Notes under the pieces: generated by a model
What the model saw: the letters and a program-made list of their open reading frames with translations, nothing else
Databases searched by the model: none
What the model was told of the DNA's origin: nothing
In this document: positions 1-9,264 of the stretch, piece by piece
How positions within the stretch are numbered: position 1 is the stretch's first letter
Layout: the number at the start of each line of letters is the position of its first letter
Made by a program: the position numbers and the translations under genes
Source: Arenibacter sp. ARW7G5Y1
Lineage (GTDB): Bacteria > Bacteroidota > Bacteroidia > Flavobacteriales > Flavobacteriaceae
DNA: 64,000 nt
Direction of reading: 5' to 3'
Assembly (NCBI RefSeq): GCF_003201775.1
Contig: NZ_QJJZ01000018.1
Location: forward strand, 1-64,000

Positions 1-829
1 GATCTTCCAAAACAGTCTGTGATAAAAGGGTATGTCGGTCTTTATTGCCTTTCGAACCCTGTACTCTGATCAACATACGTTTACTGTCTACATCTGCCAT
101 TTTTAGGTTTAACAATTCACTACGGCGTAGACCTGAACTGTACAATAATGCAATGATACACTTATGTTTTATATTATTGGTTCTGCCAATGATAGACAGT
201 ACTTCTTCCTTGGATATAACTGTTGGCAGTTTAGATTCTTTTCTAGGTCGCTCGATCTCATAAAAGCGATTGGGCATACCTAAGACAACCTCATAGTAAA
301 ATTTAATAGCGTTTATACATTGGTTGAGATAGGAATTGGAAACATTCCTATGGACAAGTTTTTGAAGGAATGCCCTTATATCACTTTCGTTTATTGCATT
401 TAGTTCTTTGCCCTTGTAATGATTTATGAACATTTCGAAAAAGGAAACGTAGGTCCGAACAGTACTATTGGCGTACCTTTTAAGTTCCAGTTTCAATAGA
501 TATTCTTCAGGACATAGTCTGTAGTGTGGTATAGGGTTTCTTTTCCTGAACCACTCGACATCTACGGCATAATTATGGGTGTTTATAGGTTTATTCGACA
601 AAAACCTATTATAATTGATCCATACGATTCCTTTGAAAGTATTGAAAATTATACCGAGATTGTTCTTGGTATTGGGGATATAGGCCATATTATGTTCCTT
701 GCTCCATTTTGGATAAGGAAGGCCCCTGACCAGTCCTTGTATGAGCTTATCCGGCAAAAATTTAATGCCGATCATTTTTTCATTCCTGATCATCAAATGG
801 TAAAGCGTTATGGATTTAACCGGATTCAT
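1..829 (-). CDS. Tyrosine recombinase (XerC/D-like), C-terminus off left edge
   Basis: A site-specific tyrosine recombinase that would break and rejoin DNA through a covalent phosphotyrosine link. I translated the minus strand and found an unbroken frame from an ATG at 827-829 down to base 2, at least 276 codons. The first ~105 residues are an extra N-terminal region. Then comes a SAM-like core-binding domain (about residues 115-200), then the start of the catalytic domain with the box I arginine in SSGLRRSELLNL and the strand-turn RVQGSKGNKDRH. The His-x-x-Arg box and the tyrosine lie beyond the window edge, so activity cannot be judged. It is divergent from the zinc-ribbon gene 65 bp away. 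The family is clear; whether it serves a mobile element or the cassette-like array further right is unknown. Confidence 0.85.
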   Translation of the reverse strand, partial: MNPVKSITLYHLMIRNEKMIGIKFLPDKLIQGLVRGLPYPKWSKEHNMAYIPNTKNNLGIIFNTFKGIVWINYNRFLSNKPINTHNYAVDVEWFRKRNPIPHYRLCPEEYLLKLELKRYANSTVRTYVSFFEMFINHYKGKELNAINESDIRAFLQKLVHRNVSNSYLNQCINAIKFYYEVVLGMPNRFYEIERPRKESKLPTVISKEEVLSIIGRTNNIKHKCIIALLYSSGLRRSELLNLKMADVDSKRMLIRVQGSKGNKDRHTLLSQTVLED

Positions 830-862
830 ATAACAAGTTTAGTTAAGAATTCGATTTTAAAC

Positions 863-875
863 GGTATATTATACC
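863..875. promoter_or_regulatory. Palindrome in divergent promoter region
   Basis: A 13-base palindrome, GGTATATTATACC, lies in the 65-bp gap between the recombinase and the zinc-ribbon gene. Its place between two divergent starts suggests an operator or overlapping promoters. No protein can be assigned to it. Confidence 0.3.
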
Positions 876-893
876 TATAATATACGTTTACAA

Positions 894-1277
894 ATGAATA
901 ATGATAGAACGTGTCCCTTATGTGGTATAGTGGTAAAAGGAAGATCTGACAAGATATTTTGTTCTCCAAAATGCAGATCTATAGACCAATATGAACAACG
1001 TCAGGAAACCGAAACTTTTTATATTAGGGTGGATAGGCAATTGAAAATAAACAGAAAACTACTCAAGAAATATAATAGGTCGGGGATTACTATCATAAGA
1101 AAATCTGAATTGATCATTGAGGGATTTGACCCCCAATTTTTCACCCATTATTGGAAGAACCAAAAGGGCGATGTCTACCTTTTTGTTTACGAGTATGGTT
1201 TTTTGAATAAAAGGCATAATGGAAAGGATAAATATATTCTGGTAATCTGGCAGGATTATATGCACTCTTACCAATAA
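894..1277 (+). CDS. Small zinc-ribbon protein
   Basis: A 127-residue protein of unknown function. Its N-terminus holds two Cys pairs, CPLCG at residues 7-11 and CSPKC at about 23-27, typical of a treble-clef or zinc-ribbon knuckle. The rest is a basic, Tyr/Phe-rich domain I do not recognise. The start is the ATG at 894, only 65 bp from the divergent recombinase start, so the two genes share a control region. A zinc knuckle next to a recombinase suggests a DNA-binding accessory or regulatory role; that is inference. An overlapping minus-strand frame is a shadow. Confidence 0.65.
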   Translation: MNNDRTCPLCGIVVKGRSDKIFCSPKCRSIDQYEQRQETETFYIRVDRQLKINRKLLKKYNRSGITIIRKSELIIEGFDPQFFTHYWKNQKGDVYLFVYEYGFLNKRHNGKDKYILVIWQDYMHSYQ

Positions 1278-1406
1278 TCAATATAATTGGGACATTGAAC
1301 ATAATAATGCTTATATAAAAACTGAAATTGTCAGGAGAACGTGGTACCAAATTGATTTTTCGCTTTAATTACCTCAAATTTTAAAGGAAGGGTCAACCAT
1401 AAGTGC

Positions 1407-2615
1407 TTATAGCAGAAGTTCGACAGCTTTATCCAAGACATTGCTTCCTAGCTCCTTTAAGTACACTTGGGTCGTGGTCAAATCTTTATGCCCCAAAGAT
1501 TCGCCGATAACATCCGTCGCAACACCTTTTTGTTTTAAACAATTGGCAAAACTATGTCGGGCTACATAACTGGACAACGATTTTTTTATGCCGCATATGC
1601 CAGCAATTTCCTTTAGGTCCCGGTTATATTTAGCCAAGGTCTTCTTTTTGCGATTAGCGATTTGGGAAGGGGTAAGTCCATCCTTTAAAAGTATGGGGAA
1701 TACATATTTGGTAGGCAACGAATGTTTTTGGTAATAGTTTAAAATTTCACGTACCGGTGGAAGTATGGTTATAACAAACCTACCCTTGGTTTTGTTTCGA
1801 ATGTAAGAAATCGTTTTTGAATCGACATCCTGCCATTTAAGTACCATCATATCGGTATAATTCATTCCCCTCGTATAAAAGCTGAATATAAAATAATTTC
1901 TGGCATCTGCTAGGTGGGGAAATTTGGATATATTGAAGTTGATGATTTTGGATACTTGATCAAAGTCCAAGGCCTTTTTAATACCCTGGCCTTTTAGCTT
2001 TGATATCTTATAGGTTTTGAAAGGATGGTCGATGTCCTTTATGATGTTGCGATCTATGGCCTTATTGTACATAGCTCTCAAAGTGCGTTGCTTAATGCTG
2101 ATTCCTCCATCCGTTCCGCCCCTGGATCTTAGCCATGCCTCATATTTATTCAAAAAGGTATTTGTTATGTCTTGAAACGTTATTTTTCTATGTCCGCAAA
2201 AGTTTTTGACCGATTTCATGGTCTCTTCATACATCGCAGCATTTCCCATTCTTCCTGCGAGTTTCAATTCAGAAACTATTTCTTCCCAAAAAGAAAAAAC
2301 AGCATCGTTTGAAGGATTGCTGTCCACCCGGAAGCGCTGACCAAATTCAGCAAGGTTGAAAGATTCCTTTTCAAATTCAAGATCTGCATAGACCTTTAAT
2401 GCACGTGCTTTTATCTTCAACAGTAGCCTATTGTTTTGGATGTAGTTGGCATTGTTTTTATTAAAACAACCTGATGGGGAATCCCATTCCCTTTCAGAGC
2501 TTTTAAATATGGTGTTGAAATATTTTGTTTTTCTATCTTTAGTGATTCTTAGGCAGACAGGATAAGTGCCATCGGCAAGGCCTTTTTTCCTCAAAACAAT
2601 CTTGATACTGGACAT
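1407..2615 (-). CDS. Tyrosine integrase of a tRNA-targeting element
   Basis: A complete 402-residue integrase of the Bacteroidetes mobile-element type. It has an N-terminal arm-binding domain (about 1-90), a SAM-like core-binding domain (about 100-200) and a C-terminal catalytic domain. Visible catalytic elements are the box I arginine in YTRGMNYTDM (about 245), the box II motif YVARHSFA (about 357), the GHKDLTTTQVY segment with its His, and the tyrosine nucleophile near residue 389. Box II has Tyr where many relatives have the first His, as often seen in this clade. Its start lies ~150 bp from a 3' tRNA fragment, so it most likely belongs to an element extending leftward whose right end is that fragment. 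It looks intact. Confidence 0.9.
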   Translation of the reverse strand: MSSIKIVLRKKGLADGTYPVCLRITKDRKTKYFNTIFKSSEREWDSPSGCFNKNNANYIQNNRLLLKIKARALKVYADLEFEKESFNLAEFGQRFRVDSNPSNDAVFSFWEEIVSELKLAGRMGNAAMYEETMKSVKNFCGHRKITFQDITNTFLNKYEAWLRSRGGTDGGISIKQRTLRAMYNKAIDRNIIKDIDHPFKTYKISKLKGQGIKKALDFDQVSKIINFNISKFPHLADARNYFIFSFYTRGMNYTDMMVLKWQDVDSKTISYIRNKTKGRFVITILPPVREILNYYQKHSLPTKYVFPILLKDGLTPSQIANRKKKTLAKYNRDLKEIAGICGIKKSLSSYVARHSFANCLKQKGVATDVIGESLGHKDLTTTQVYLKELGSNVLDKAVELLL

Positions 2616-2767
2616 AGCATTTAGTTTAATGGGTACAACATAGGTACAACAAATAGGATTTTAGAACCATATTTGATGACGACCGATATAAAACTACAAA
2701 TTATAACTAACTGATAATCAATCTAAATGAAAGTTAAAAGCATTAAATGAAATGCAATTTTAATCGT

Positions 2768-2811
2768 CTTACAAGCAGGGGGTCACTGGTTCGAACCCAG
2801 TAGGGCCCACA
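2768..2811 (+). other. Attachment-site scar: 3' half of a tRNA (Val-like)
   Basis: The bases from the anticodon loop CTTACAA onward look like the 3' half of a tRNA. There is a variable loop, a perfect five-pair T-arm (ACTGG / CCAGT around TTCGAAC) and an acceptor 3' strand. An anticodon UAC would make it tRNA-Val. The 5' half is absent: the bases before the loop do not pair with GCAGG. This is the classic displaced 3' tRNA end left when an element integrates into a tRNA gene. It places the element on the left, with the integrase at 1407-2615 just inside it, and host DNA or an older element on the right. Confidence 0.7.
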
Positions 2812-2822
2812 GTAACAAAGAC

Positions 2823-2853
2823 AAGGCTTCCAAGAAATTGGGGGCCTTTTTTT
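2823..2853 (+). terminator. Terminator after the tRNA fragment
   Basis: A hairpin with arms AAGGCTTCC and GGGGGCCTT (two G-T pairs) is followed by a T run. It sits 12 bp after the tRNA 3' end and probably is the original terminator of the tRNA gene. Confidence 0.6.
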
Positions 2854-3169
2854 ATTCTTTAGTTTTTTAGAAAATGCACACTTTGTGCTCACTTTTTGTT
2901 TTTAACAAAATTTTAGCATATTTTAAGTACAAACGATATCATTTGACCATATTCCGCAATTTTTAAACGCAAAATTATTTTAAACCTTTAACTTGGGCTT
3001 TGTTATATGATAATTGTCAATTAATGCTTCCGATACTATAAGGGACCTTTCTTTAGTTATACAATCGAAAGTAATTTTTTTAGTGGTAGTATACTCTTTT
3101 AGCAGCTTATCCACATCTTCCGTGCTCAAAAACCCATTCTCTCTTAGTTGATCCCCAGTATGTCTCTAT
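2854..3169 (-). pseudogene. Intergenic stretch with a short orphan coding fragment
   Basis: On the minus strand bases 3169-2980 read as about 60 sense codons ending in TAA. The frame includes LRENGFLSTEDVDKLLKEY, then a stretch ending KPKLKV, and opens directly after a stop with no start codon. It reads like the C-terminal end of a real protein. I cannot name the family; a distant resemblance to asparagine-synthase C-termini is too weak to use. The rest of 2854-2980 is AT-rich and shows nothing further. Confidence 0.3.
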
Positions 3170-4050
3170 ATTTATGCGAACTAAAAACCGTCTTTCAACA
3201 TAAATTTTGTATGAATCTTTATTATTGGTTACTCTCATTCTCCCTATCTCTAATGTACATATCTAAATTGAGGAGTATAAAATTCACCCCAGCGTTTGAT
3301 GAGTTTAATGAGAAAGGGAAAAATGTTAAAGAGAAGAGTACTCTAAAAACATATCAATCTGTTATAAATTTTTATGAGGAGTTTTCCGAATTCACTGGAT
3401 ATCCTGTTCGCTTCGATACGATCAATTTTGATTTTTTTGAAAAGTTCAGTGATTATTGCTTTGAAAGAAAGATCACATTAAACAATTATAACGGAAAATT
3501 GATTTCCGTCTTAAAAACCTTCATGAACTAGTCATGTGAGAGAGGTTATCATGACAACTAGAATATAAAAAATTTACGGCTTCAGGTCAAGAAACGGAGG
3601 TTATATACCTTACTATGGAGGAGTTGATGACAACCTTGTTTTAAACATAAAAAACAAAGACTATGGCCCATAAAATTCCATTGAACAATTTAGTATAAGA
3701 GATAATGAAAAAAAACAATTGAACTATTTATGAGCCGCTGCCGATTATATCAGTGTATAATTTAACAAGCATATTAAGGAATGTTGCCGATTTGCAAAAA
3801 TCACAACTCCTACCACGACATCCTGTTTGATAGGTAAAGTAGAATCGACACCACCGAACCGAAATGGAAATTGATAACCAGTCATACTGTCCGAAAGACC
3901 TTTGTTACTAATAGTCTTGTTCTTGGGATGAAGGAAAAGGTAGTAAGGAATATTACTGGCCATATACAAGAAGCAACATTCAGGCAATACGTAAAAATAG
4001 CTGAAGACATTAAAAAACGGAAAATGGATCAAGTCTGGAACAATACATAA
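3148..4050 (+). pseudogene. Decayed tyrosine integrase
   Basis: Pieces of an integrase lie in order but in different frames. From about 3290 to 3531 there is a SAM-like core-binding domain (STLKTYQSVINFYEEF and following). Between 3590 and 3645 comes the hinge (EVIYLTMEELM), then an isolated KIPLNNLV piece near 3670. From 3850 the catalytic C-terminus reads open to TAA at 4050, with SHTVRKTF (His-x-x-Arg box), RNITGH and the FRQYVK tyrosine. The box I arginine region is missing, apparently deleted, and there are at least two frameshifts or stops. The family matches flavobacterial phage-type integrases different from the intact one at 1407-2615. It supports repeated insertion at this tRNA locus. 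Confidence 0.8.
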
Positions 4051-4368
4051 TTCTATCTTAAGTCATTCATATATAGCTTGCTTTTAAAATCGGAATTCGG
4101 AAGAAACTATTTTTGGATAATCAACAATGCTCTTACTCTAACCGAGTGCGGATGAATAAAACTCTAAAAACCAAGGGCTTGTCCCTATCTTAACTCTTTG
4201 CAGATAGTACTGGTATCTCTAATAACTTAATTTTTCTCTCACTCATCCGAAAGTTTTTGACTTTAAAACCAAAACCTCTGGCAGCCTCTGTTTTAGGCTT
4301 CAATTAGCTCTAATGGGAGAAAATAAGTCTGGACCTGTCCTATAGTGAAGTTTGGCCTGCCCGCTTGT
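4051..4368. other. Non-coding stretch between mobile-element remnants
   Basis: No open frame or hairpin of note. The stretch separates the decayed integrase from the IS4-type remnant and is probably eroded mobile DNA. Confidence 0.4.
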
Positions 4369-4728
4369 TCATTTCGCTCCTTCCCCTACCATATTGCAGG
4401 CATAATCGAGGGTAAGGTAAAAATATAGACAAATCCTTATCTTTTCCACGAAATTGGAAAACTCGTGTTCTTTTTTGGTTACTGTCCTCACAACTACTTG
4501 GAGCATAAAATAGGTAATGATAGCAATGTGTATTTGTGATTTTACGGCGTTCTCGCTGGTTCCAAGAAAGGTCACCAACTGGAGGCGAAGTTCTGAAATC
4601 CCTGTTTTCACTACCTTTCTACTCGATAAGACCATGATCTCATCTTTTAGGATATCCTGATCGCTACCGGTTGGTGGGAAAATATACAATAAAAACTTAA
4701 AGAACCACCTCGTATAGGATATCAGCAT
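4369..4728 (-). pseudogene. IS4-type transposase remnant (C-terminal part)
   Basis: The minus-strand frame contains TFLGTSENAVKSQIHIAIITY, which matches the conserved C-terminal segment of IS4-family DDE transposases (FFGTSENAVKTQIWIAI in relatives). The upstream catalytic domain is absent, and residues before LVTFLG do not resemble transposase sequence. About 110 codons remain of a protein that is normally near 380-400. The copy is inactive. I saw no clear terminal inverted repeats. Confidence 0.7.
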
Positions 4729-4873
4729 CCATTATATTCAAACCGGCCACATTAACCCGGCATATCTTTATCTAATTTACCTGAAATTCTTATTTGCCAA
4801 TCCCCACTCGCTTACCAAACGTTCTCTTATTATGCTTCAATTGTTTCCATAATCTCCAAAACTGAGATTTCGT

Positions 4874-7684
4874 TTACTGAACAAATTTAACTCTCCAAAT
4901 TTTAAAACCTCCGTTTCTATCTATTACTTCGTTTTTTTTATTAAAAACAAAGTAAATATCATGATAATCCTTTACAGTGGCCAATTTTGCTCTTAACCCG
5001 ACCATTCCATCATCGGTCAAAACTTGATCAGTAATACCTAGTAACTCACCCTGAATACTATCTATCCGAACCTCTATTTTCCAATCTTCCAAGTCTTTGA
5101 TCCCAGACGCCGTAGGTGGATAAAATAATACTTCTCTTATTCCGGTCAAATCCACATTTTCAAGAGCAAGGGCCGCACCCGATTCTTTTGGAGAGATAGT
5201 TGAATAATCCGGTGAAATACTATGATTGGTCTCAATATTGATATAGTTGTCGAAAGAGACCACCGGTATGTTGGAGTTTCTAAGTACCAACATCTCCGTA
5301 GTCATTAGCTCTGGCGTGGAAATGCCGCCTTTATCGGTATAAGAGGCCCTAATAATGAAATTATCATATAAGCTATCCAAGATTGGAGTTGTTGTAAAAC
5401 TTCCTTTTCCGTCCAATAATGGCTCTGCTTTTTTATCCTTTAAACTCAATATATACTTGGCAATAGTACCTGCATCCTCCTTGGAAATAGCTGGATGTGC
5501 CGGCATAGCCATCTCCTTATCCCAATTTCCCATACCCCCGAACATTATTTTATCGGTCAGATATTCCAGTGCTTCTGGCCTGTTTACATATCTGTCTGCT
5601 ATTTTTTCATACGATGGGCCTATCGCTTTGTTATCAACAAGATGGCAGGACCGACAATCGCTCTTATTGATCAATAAATTAGCAAGGACTGTATGAACCG
5701 GATCTGTTGCCATTGTATTCAACAATATGGGCTCCAATTCTTCCCAATAAAAATTGTTTTGCAAATAATCTATTTGGACATCCACTTCGGAGGAAGATAT
5801 GCCCTGACCAAGGCTACCATCCTCAAGGTCATCGACAACGACCGAATAATTTATGGTGTGTTCAGGAAAAAAGAAACTCCTGTTGTTGCCCTTAAAATTA
5901 AAACTGACTTTCGGAGGTTCATTTCCAGCATAAAGTTCTATCCCCGCCATATCTTCTGCACCCTGGGAATCTATCACGGTTAAGTCTACCTTGTAAATTC
6001 CGGGTTTAGCAAGAATAATTTCAGGATCAGATATCATGATTGTATTCTCGTATCCATTATCAGAATTGATCGTCCACCTATACTCTAGGGAATCATCATC
6101 AAAATCATAGGTCCCCTCAGAGGACAGTTTCACTTTAAAGGGAATTGTTCCGGCCTTTTCCAAAGCAGAAGCTATCGCATGGGGCTTTCTATTCCCTTCA
6201 TTATACTTGATTTTTATCAATCTGGCCTCTTGATTACGCCGATACGGGCCACGGCCATATTCCAAAATATACAGATCACCCTCAGGGCCAAAATCCATAT
6301 CAATGGGCCCCACCAAATTTATTCCAGGGAAAAACTCCTCCATGGATTCAAAATCCCCATTTTCGTCCATTGTAACCACCATTATCCAGCCCCGTGTCCA
6401 ATCGGTTATGAACCATTTTCCTTCGTAATATTCAGGGAAGGCCCGTTGTGAGCTTTGAAAATCGGATTGTCTGTATATGGGTCCTCCCACGGCACTGTTG
6501 CTCCCACTCCCAAGCAAGGGGAAATCAATCGCTTGTGACTGTGGGTACCAAATAAAGGCTGGAGTCGTTGGAGGAAGGTTGGTCAGTCCCGTATTATGTG
6601 GGGAATTATTGATAGGGGAATCCGGGTCGTACTCTTGTAACGATTCACCGCTTTCGTAATCATATTCCCAATAGGCTTTATTATCCGCGGAAAAATATGG
6701 CCATCCATAATTGCCTGATTTTATTGCCCGGTTAAATTCATCGTACGACTTTGGGCCCCTGCCAACGGAATCTTTCATGCCGTGTGGGCCTACTTCGCCC
6801 CAATATAGCCAGCCCGTTTTACTATCTATGCTCAATCGCCATGGATTCCTATTACCCATTGTATAGATTTCAGGACGTGTCCCTTCCGTTCCTTCGGGAA
6901 AAAGATTTCCCTTTGGAATGGAATAGCTGCCGTCCGACTCCGGTTGAATCCTTAGAATCTTCCCTCTAAGATCATTTGTATTTCCGGATGTTCTTTGTGC
7001 ATCGTATAAACTTCTGTCGGTCCGTTCATCTAAAGGAGAATTTCCCGTAGGATCATTTTGAGAATTATCTCCTGTAGAAAGTAATAGATTGCCATCTTTG
7101 TCGAATATCATACCTCCTCCCAAATGGCAACACGATTCCCTTTGGTTGGGAACTTCCAGTAACACTTTTTTAGAATCCAATACTATAGAATTGCCTTTCC
7201 ATTCATATCTGGTTAAGATTGACCTGTGCTTTCCGCCTTCTGGGGAATAATACAAATATATCCATCCATTCATATCGAAATTAGGGTCCAATGCCACACC
7301 TTGCATACCATCTTCACCCCTAGGAGACAATTCCTCTCCTGTTTTACTATAATACCCTTTACTCACCGGGATATCCCCAATAATTCTTACTTGTTTTGTT
7401 TGAGGGTCGAAAACCTTAATTTTGCCCTTGCGCTCTACAAATAATACCCGACCATCCTTGAATACCTTGAATTGCATCGGTTCGTCAAGTTGATCCGCCA
7501 GGACTATTTTTTCAAATCTATTGTTTTCGGGTTTATACAGGGACAAGGTCCTTTCCTGTGGCCCACAAGAAAGCATTAAAGTTGTTGTACAAAGGAGTAT
7601 GAGCCCTCTTGTATGCTTTATAATATAACAATTCATTAAATAAATGTTTTTAATAATTTCATTCTTGGAACCGAAAAATATCAA
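4874..7684 (-). CDS. PQQ-type sugar dehydrogenase lipoprotein with PKD and cytochrome c
   Basis: A large extracytoplasmic oxidoreductase, probably oxidising a sugar or glycoside and passing electrons to its own haem. The likely start is the ATG at 7636 (MNCYIIKHTRG), giving a signal peptide with lipobox LMLSC. In order follow a glucose/sorbosone-dehydrogenase beta-propeller (about residues 55-490, with the CCHLGGG and SGNTNDLRGKILRI segments), a PKD-like Ig domain (about 500-590), a cytochrome c domain with CRSCH near 677 and a Met ligand in EMAMPAHP, and a C-terminal carbohydrate-binding-like region. It follows the DUF1080 gene on the same strand and closes the operon of the STN-type SusC. 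The substrate is not evident. Confidence 0.85.
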   Translation of the reverse strand: MIFFGSKNEIIKNIYLMNCYIIKHTRGLILLCTTTLMLSCGPQERTLSLYKPENNRFEKIVLADQLDEPMQFKVFKDGRVLFVERKGKIKVFDPQTKQVRIIGDIPVSKGYYSKTGEELSPRGEDGMQGVALDPNFDMNGWIYLYYSPEGGKHRSILTRYEWKGNSIVLDSKKVLLEVPNQRESCCHLGGGMIFDKDGNLLLSTGDNSQNDPTGNSPLDERTDRSLYDAQRTSGNTNDLRGKILRIQPESDGSYSIPKGNLFPEGTEGTRPEIYTMGNRNPWRLSIDSKTGWLYWGEVGPHGMKDSVGRGPKSYDEFNRAIKSGNYGWPYFSADNKAYWEYDYESGESLQEYDPDSPINNSPHNTGLTNLPPTTPAFIWYPQSQAIDFPLLGSGSNSAVGGPIYRQSDFQSSQRAFPEYYEGKWFITDWTRGWIMVVTMDENGDFESMEEFFPGINLVGPIDMDFGPEGDLYILEYGRGPYRRNQEARLIKIKYNEGNRKPHAIASALEKAGTIPFKVKLSSEGTYDFDDDSLEYRWTINSDNGYENTIMISDPEIILAKPGIYKVDLTVIDSQGAEDMAGIELYAGNEPPKVSFNFKGNNRSFFFPEHTINYSVVVDDLEDGSLGQGISSSEVDVQIDYLQNNFYWEELEPILLNTMATDPVHTVLANLLINKSDCRSCHLVDNKAIGPSYEKIADRYVNRPEALEYLTDKIMFGGMGNWDKEMAMPAHPAISKEDAGTIAKYILSLKDKKAEPLLDGKGSFTTTPILDSLYDNFIIRASYTDKGGISTPELMTTEMLVLRNSNIPVVSFDNYINIETNHSISPDYSTISPKESGAALALENVDLTGIREVLFYPPTASGIKDLEDWKIEVRIDSIQGELLGITDQVLTDDGMVGLRAKLATVKDYHDIYFVFNKKNEVIDRNGGFKIWRVKFVQ

Positions 7685-7711
7685 GAATGTTGTACCTGAA
7701 GAAGGAACTGC

Positions 7712-8521
7712 CTATTTTAAGGTCTTCAAGCGAAAGTTTTTATACTCTATCTTCATTGGTGGGCCTACATGCACCTGGACACCTAAAAGTCCTTTTTCAC
7801 TTCTATTAATTTGATCGTTATCAGTGACGTCGCTCATCAATTTCCCATTCACATAATGTTTTAGGCGGTTGCCTTTTACGATCAGGTGATAGGCGTTCCA
7901 ATCCCCCTTTTTTAAGTGGGACCTTAGCTCGGAAGATGTCCCTAAAGAACCGACCACTTCGGTGGGGACCCAACGATTCCTTTCAATATGGTCCGAAAGG
8001 GCTTCCGGATTTTTCGTCGGCCGGTTCAGTACGGTCTTTTCGCTCTGGGAGGCAATAGTAGTCCTACGCCGTTCCTCATAATTGCTCCCAGTAATAGTGC
8101 CGGTACCGTTTATATCCGCTTGGTATCCCATTAGGGCGTAAGGTAAGCCATCGATTTCATGGCTCCTGTAATTTATCCCGCTATTACCCGCTCTTGATAC
8201 ACGGTACTCCACTTTTAGCTCGAAATCGTCTACTTCGCCCCCACGCCAGATAATAAAAGAATTGCGGTCCAAGATTGTCTCGGGGGTAACTTCACCCACC
8301 AGTTTACCGTCCTCGACACGCCAGTACACCGGGTCGCCTTCCCAATCGTCCAGCGTTTTCCCATCGAATATTTGTACAAAGCCATCTGTATCATTCTGCA
8401 ATTGGCCGCTTTTACAACCCACAAATGATACAAGAAATACCATGGCAAATAATTGAACCATAACCCTTACAAATACTCTTAATCTAAAACCTATATTTTC
8501 AAAATGATTTTTCGTTTCCAT
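7712..8521 (-). CDS. DUF1080 lipoprotein (3-keto-glycoside hydrolase/lyase family)
   Basis: A 269-residue secreted lipoprotein with signal peptide and lipobox (FVGCKSG). The mature part is one DUF1080 (concanavalin-like) domain, from GFVQIFDGKTLDDWEG to the final strand VHVGPPMKIEYKNFRL. Family members act on 3-keto-glycosides, cleaving or hydrating glycosides first oxidised at C3. The neighbouring dehydrogenase (28 bp downstream) could be the matching oxidase or act on the released sugar; that link is inference. It belongs to the sugar-uptake locus headed by the ECF sigma factor. Confidence 0.85.
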   Translation of the reverse strand: METKNHFENIGFRLRVFVRVMVQLFAMVFLVSFVGCKSGQLQNDTDGFVQIFDGKTLDDWEGDPVYWRVEDGKLVGEVTPETILDRNSFIIWRGGEVDDFELKVEYRVSRAGNSGINYRSHEIDGLPYALMGYQADINGTGTITGSNYEERRRTTIASQSEKTVLNRPTKNPEALSDHIERNRWVPTEVVGSLGTSSELRSHLKKGDWNAYHLIVKGNRLKHYVNGKLMSDVTDNDQINRSEKGLLGVQVHVGPPMKIEYKNFRLKTLK

Positions 8522-8654
8522 AATACTTTTAATTTTAATTATTTAATGTTTTCCGAATATTTCACATTCAAACCTAGAATCCTTAATTTCCATATCTAAA
8601 ACTGATTAAACTTTTTCTTTTTGAATTTTTTCAGTGCTATTACTATAAAGGCTT
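8522..8654. other. Upstream region of the DUF1080 gene
   Basis: An AT-rich stretch that probably contains the promoter of the DUF1080-dehydrogenase pair, since the decayed transposase separates this pair from susD. No TAnnTTTG box stands out. Confidence 0.3.
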
Positions 8655-9116
8655 GATAGTTGAACCCTGTCCAGTTTCAACGGTGGTGTCTAACCTATAG
8701 AGCAATGAGCGGTAACTATCCATCCACGCATTGGTGTGCTCCACGACATCTTTTTCCCTCTAGAGTTCCATATCAAAGTATTCCTCCCGATCTGCATTTC
8801 CATTGCGCTTATTGAAGCATATGTCGGCGTATATATTCTTGGCCACGCACGAACTGCACGAGCTTCAGGCCATCAATCCTTCCAGTTCCCCGAAAAGCGC
8901 CATTCCCAATAATGGCGTAGACAAATTGCCAACCCTGGCTCGCACTCTTAAAATATGCCCTTACCGATAACTGCTTCCATGGCACACCGGTCTTTAGCAT
9001 GTAAAGCCGTATTATAGATATCCACGAGAGGAGCCGAGACTAAAATCCTCCTTTTGTTCTCCGTTAATTGGTGCGATCTCCATTTCTATCATATCTTCGT
9101 CGAGTACCATGTTCAT
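8655..9116 (-). pseudogene. IS5-type transposase remnant
   Basis: Three transposase pieces lie in order on the minus strand: an N-terminal piece from an ATG at 9116, a piece at 9000-8809 (MLKTGVPWKQLSVRAYF, SQGWQFVY) resembling the DUF4096-like domain of IS5 transposases, and a C-terminal piece (VEHTNAWMDSYRSLLYRLDTT) matching the conserved RTNAWMD segment. Frameshifts and stops separate them, and most of the DDE core is missing. The remnant splits the uptake locus between susD and the DUF1080 gene without breaking either. Confidence 0.75.
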
Positions 9117-9264
9117 AGGAGGTTGCATTGGGATTATTTATGCCTTGCAATATACACCTGTCTGTTCTGTTGAGGAGGGTATCCACAGCCCTTTCTTTTG
9201 ATCTAAAAAAAAGGTATAAATCAAGTCACAATTTAAAATGGTGGGGATCTTAATATTCAGGAAC

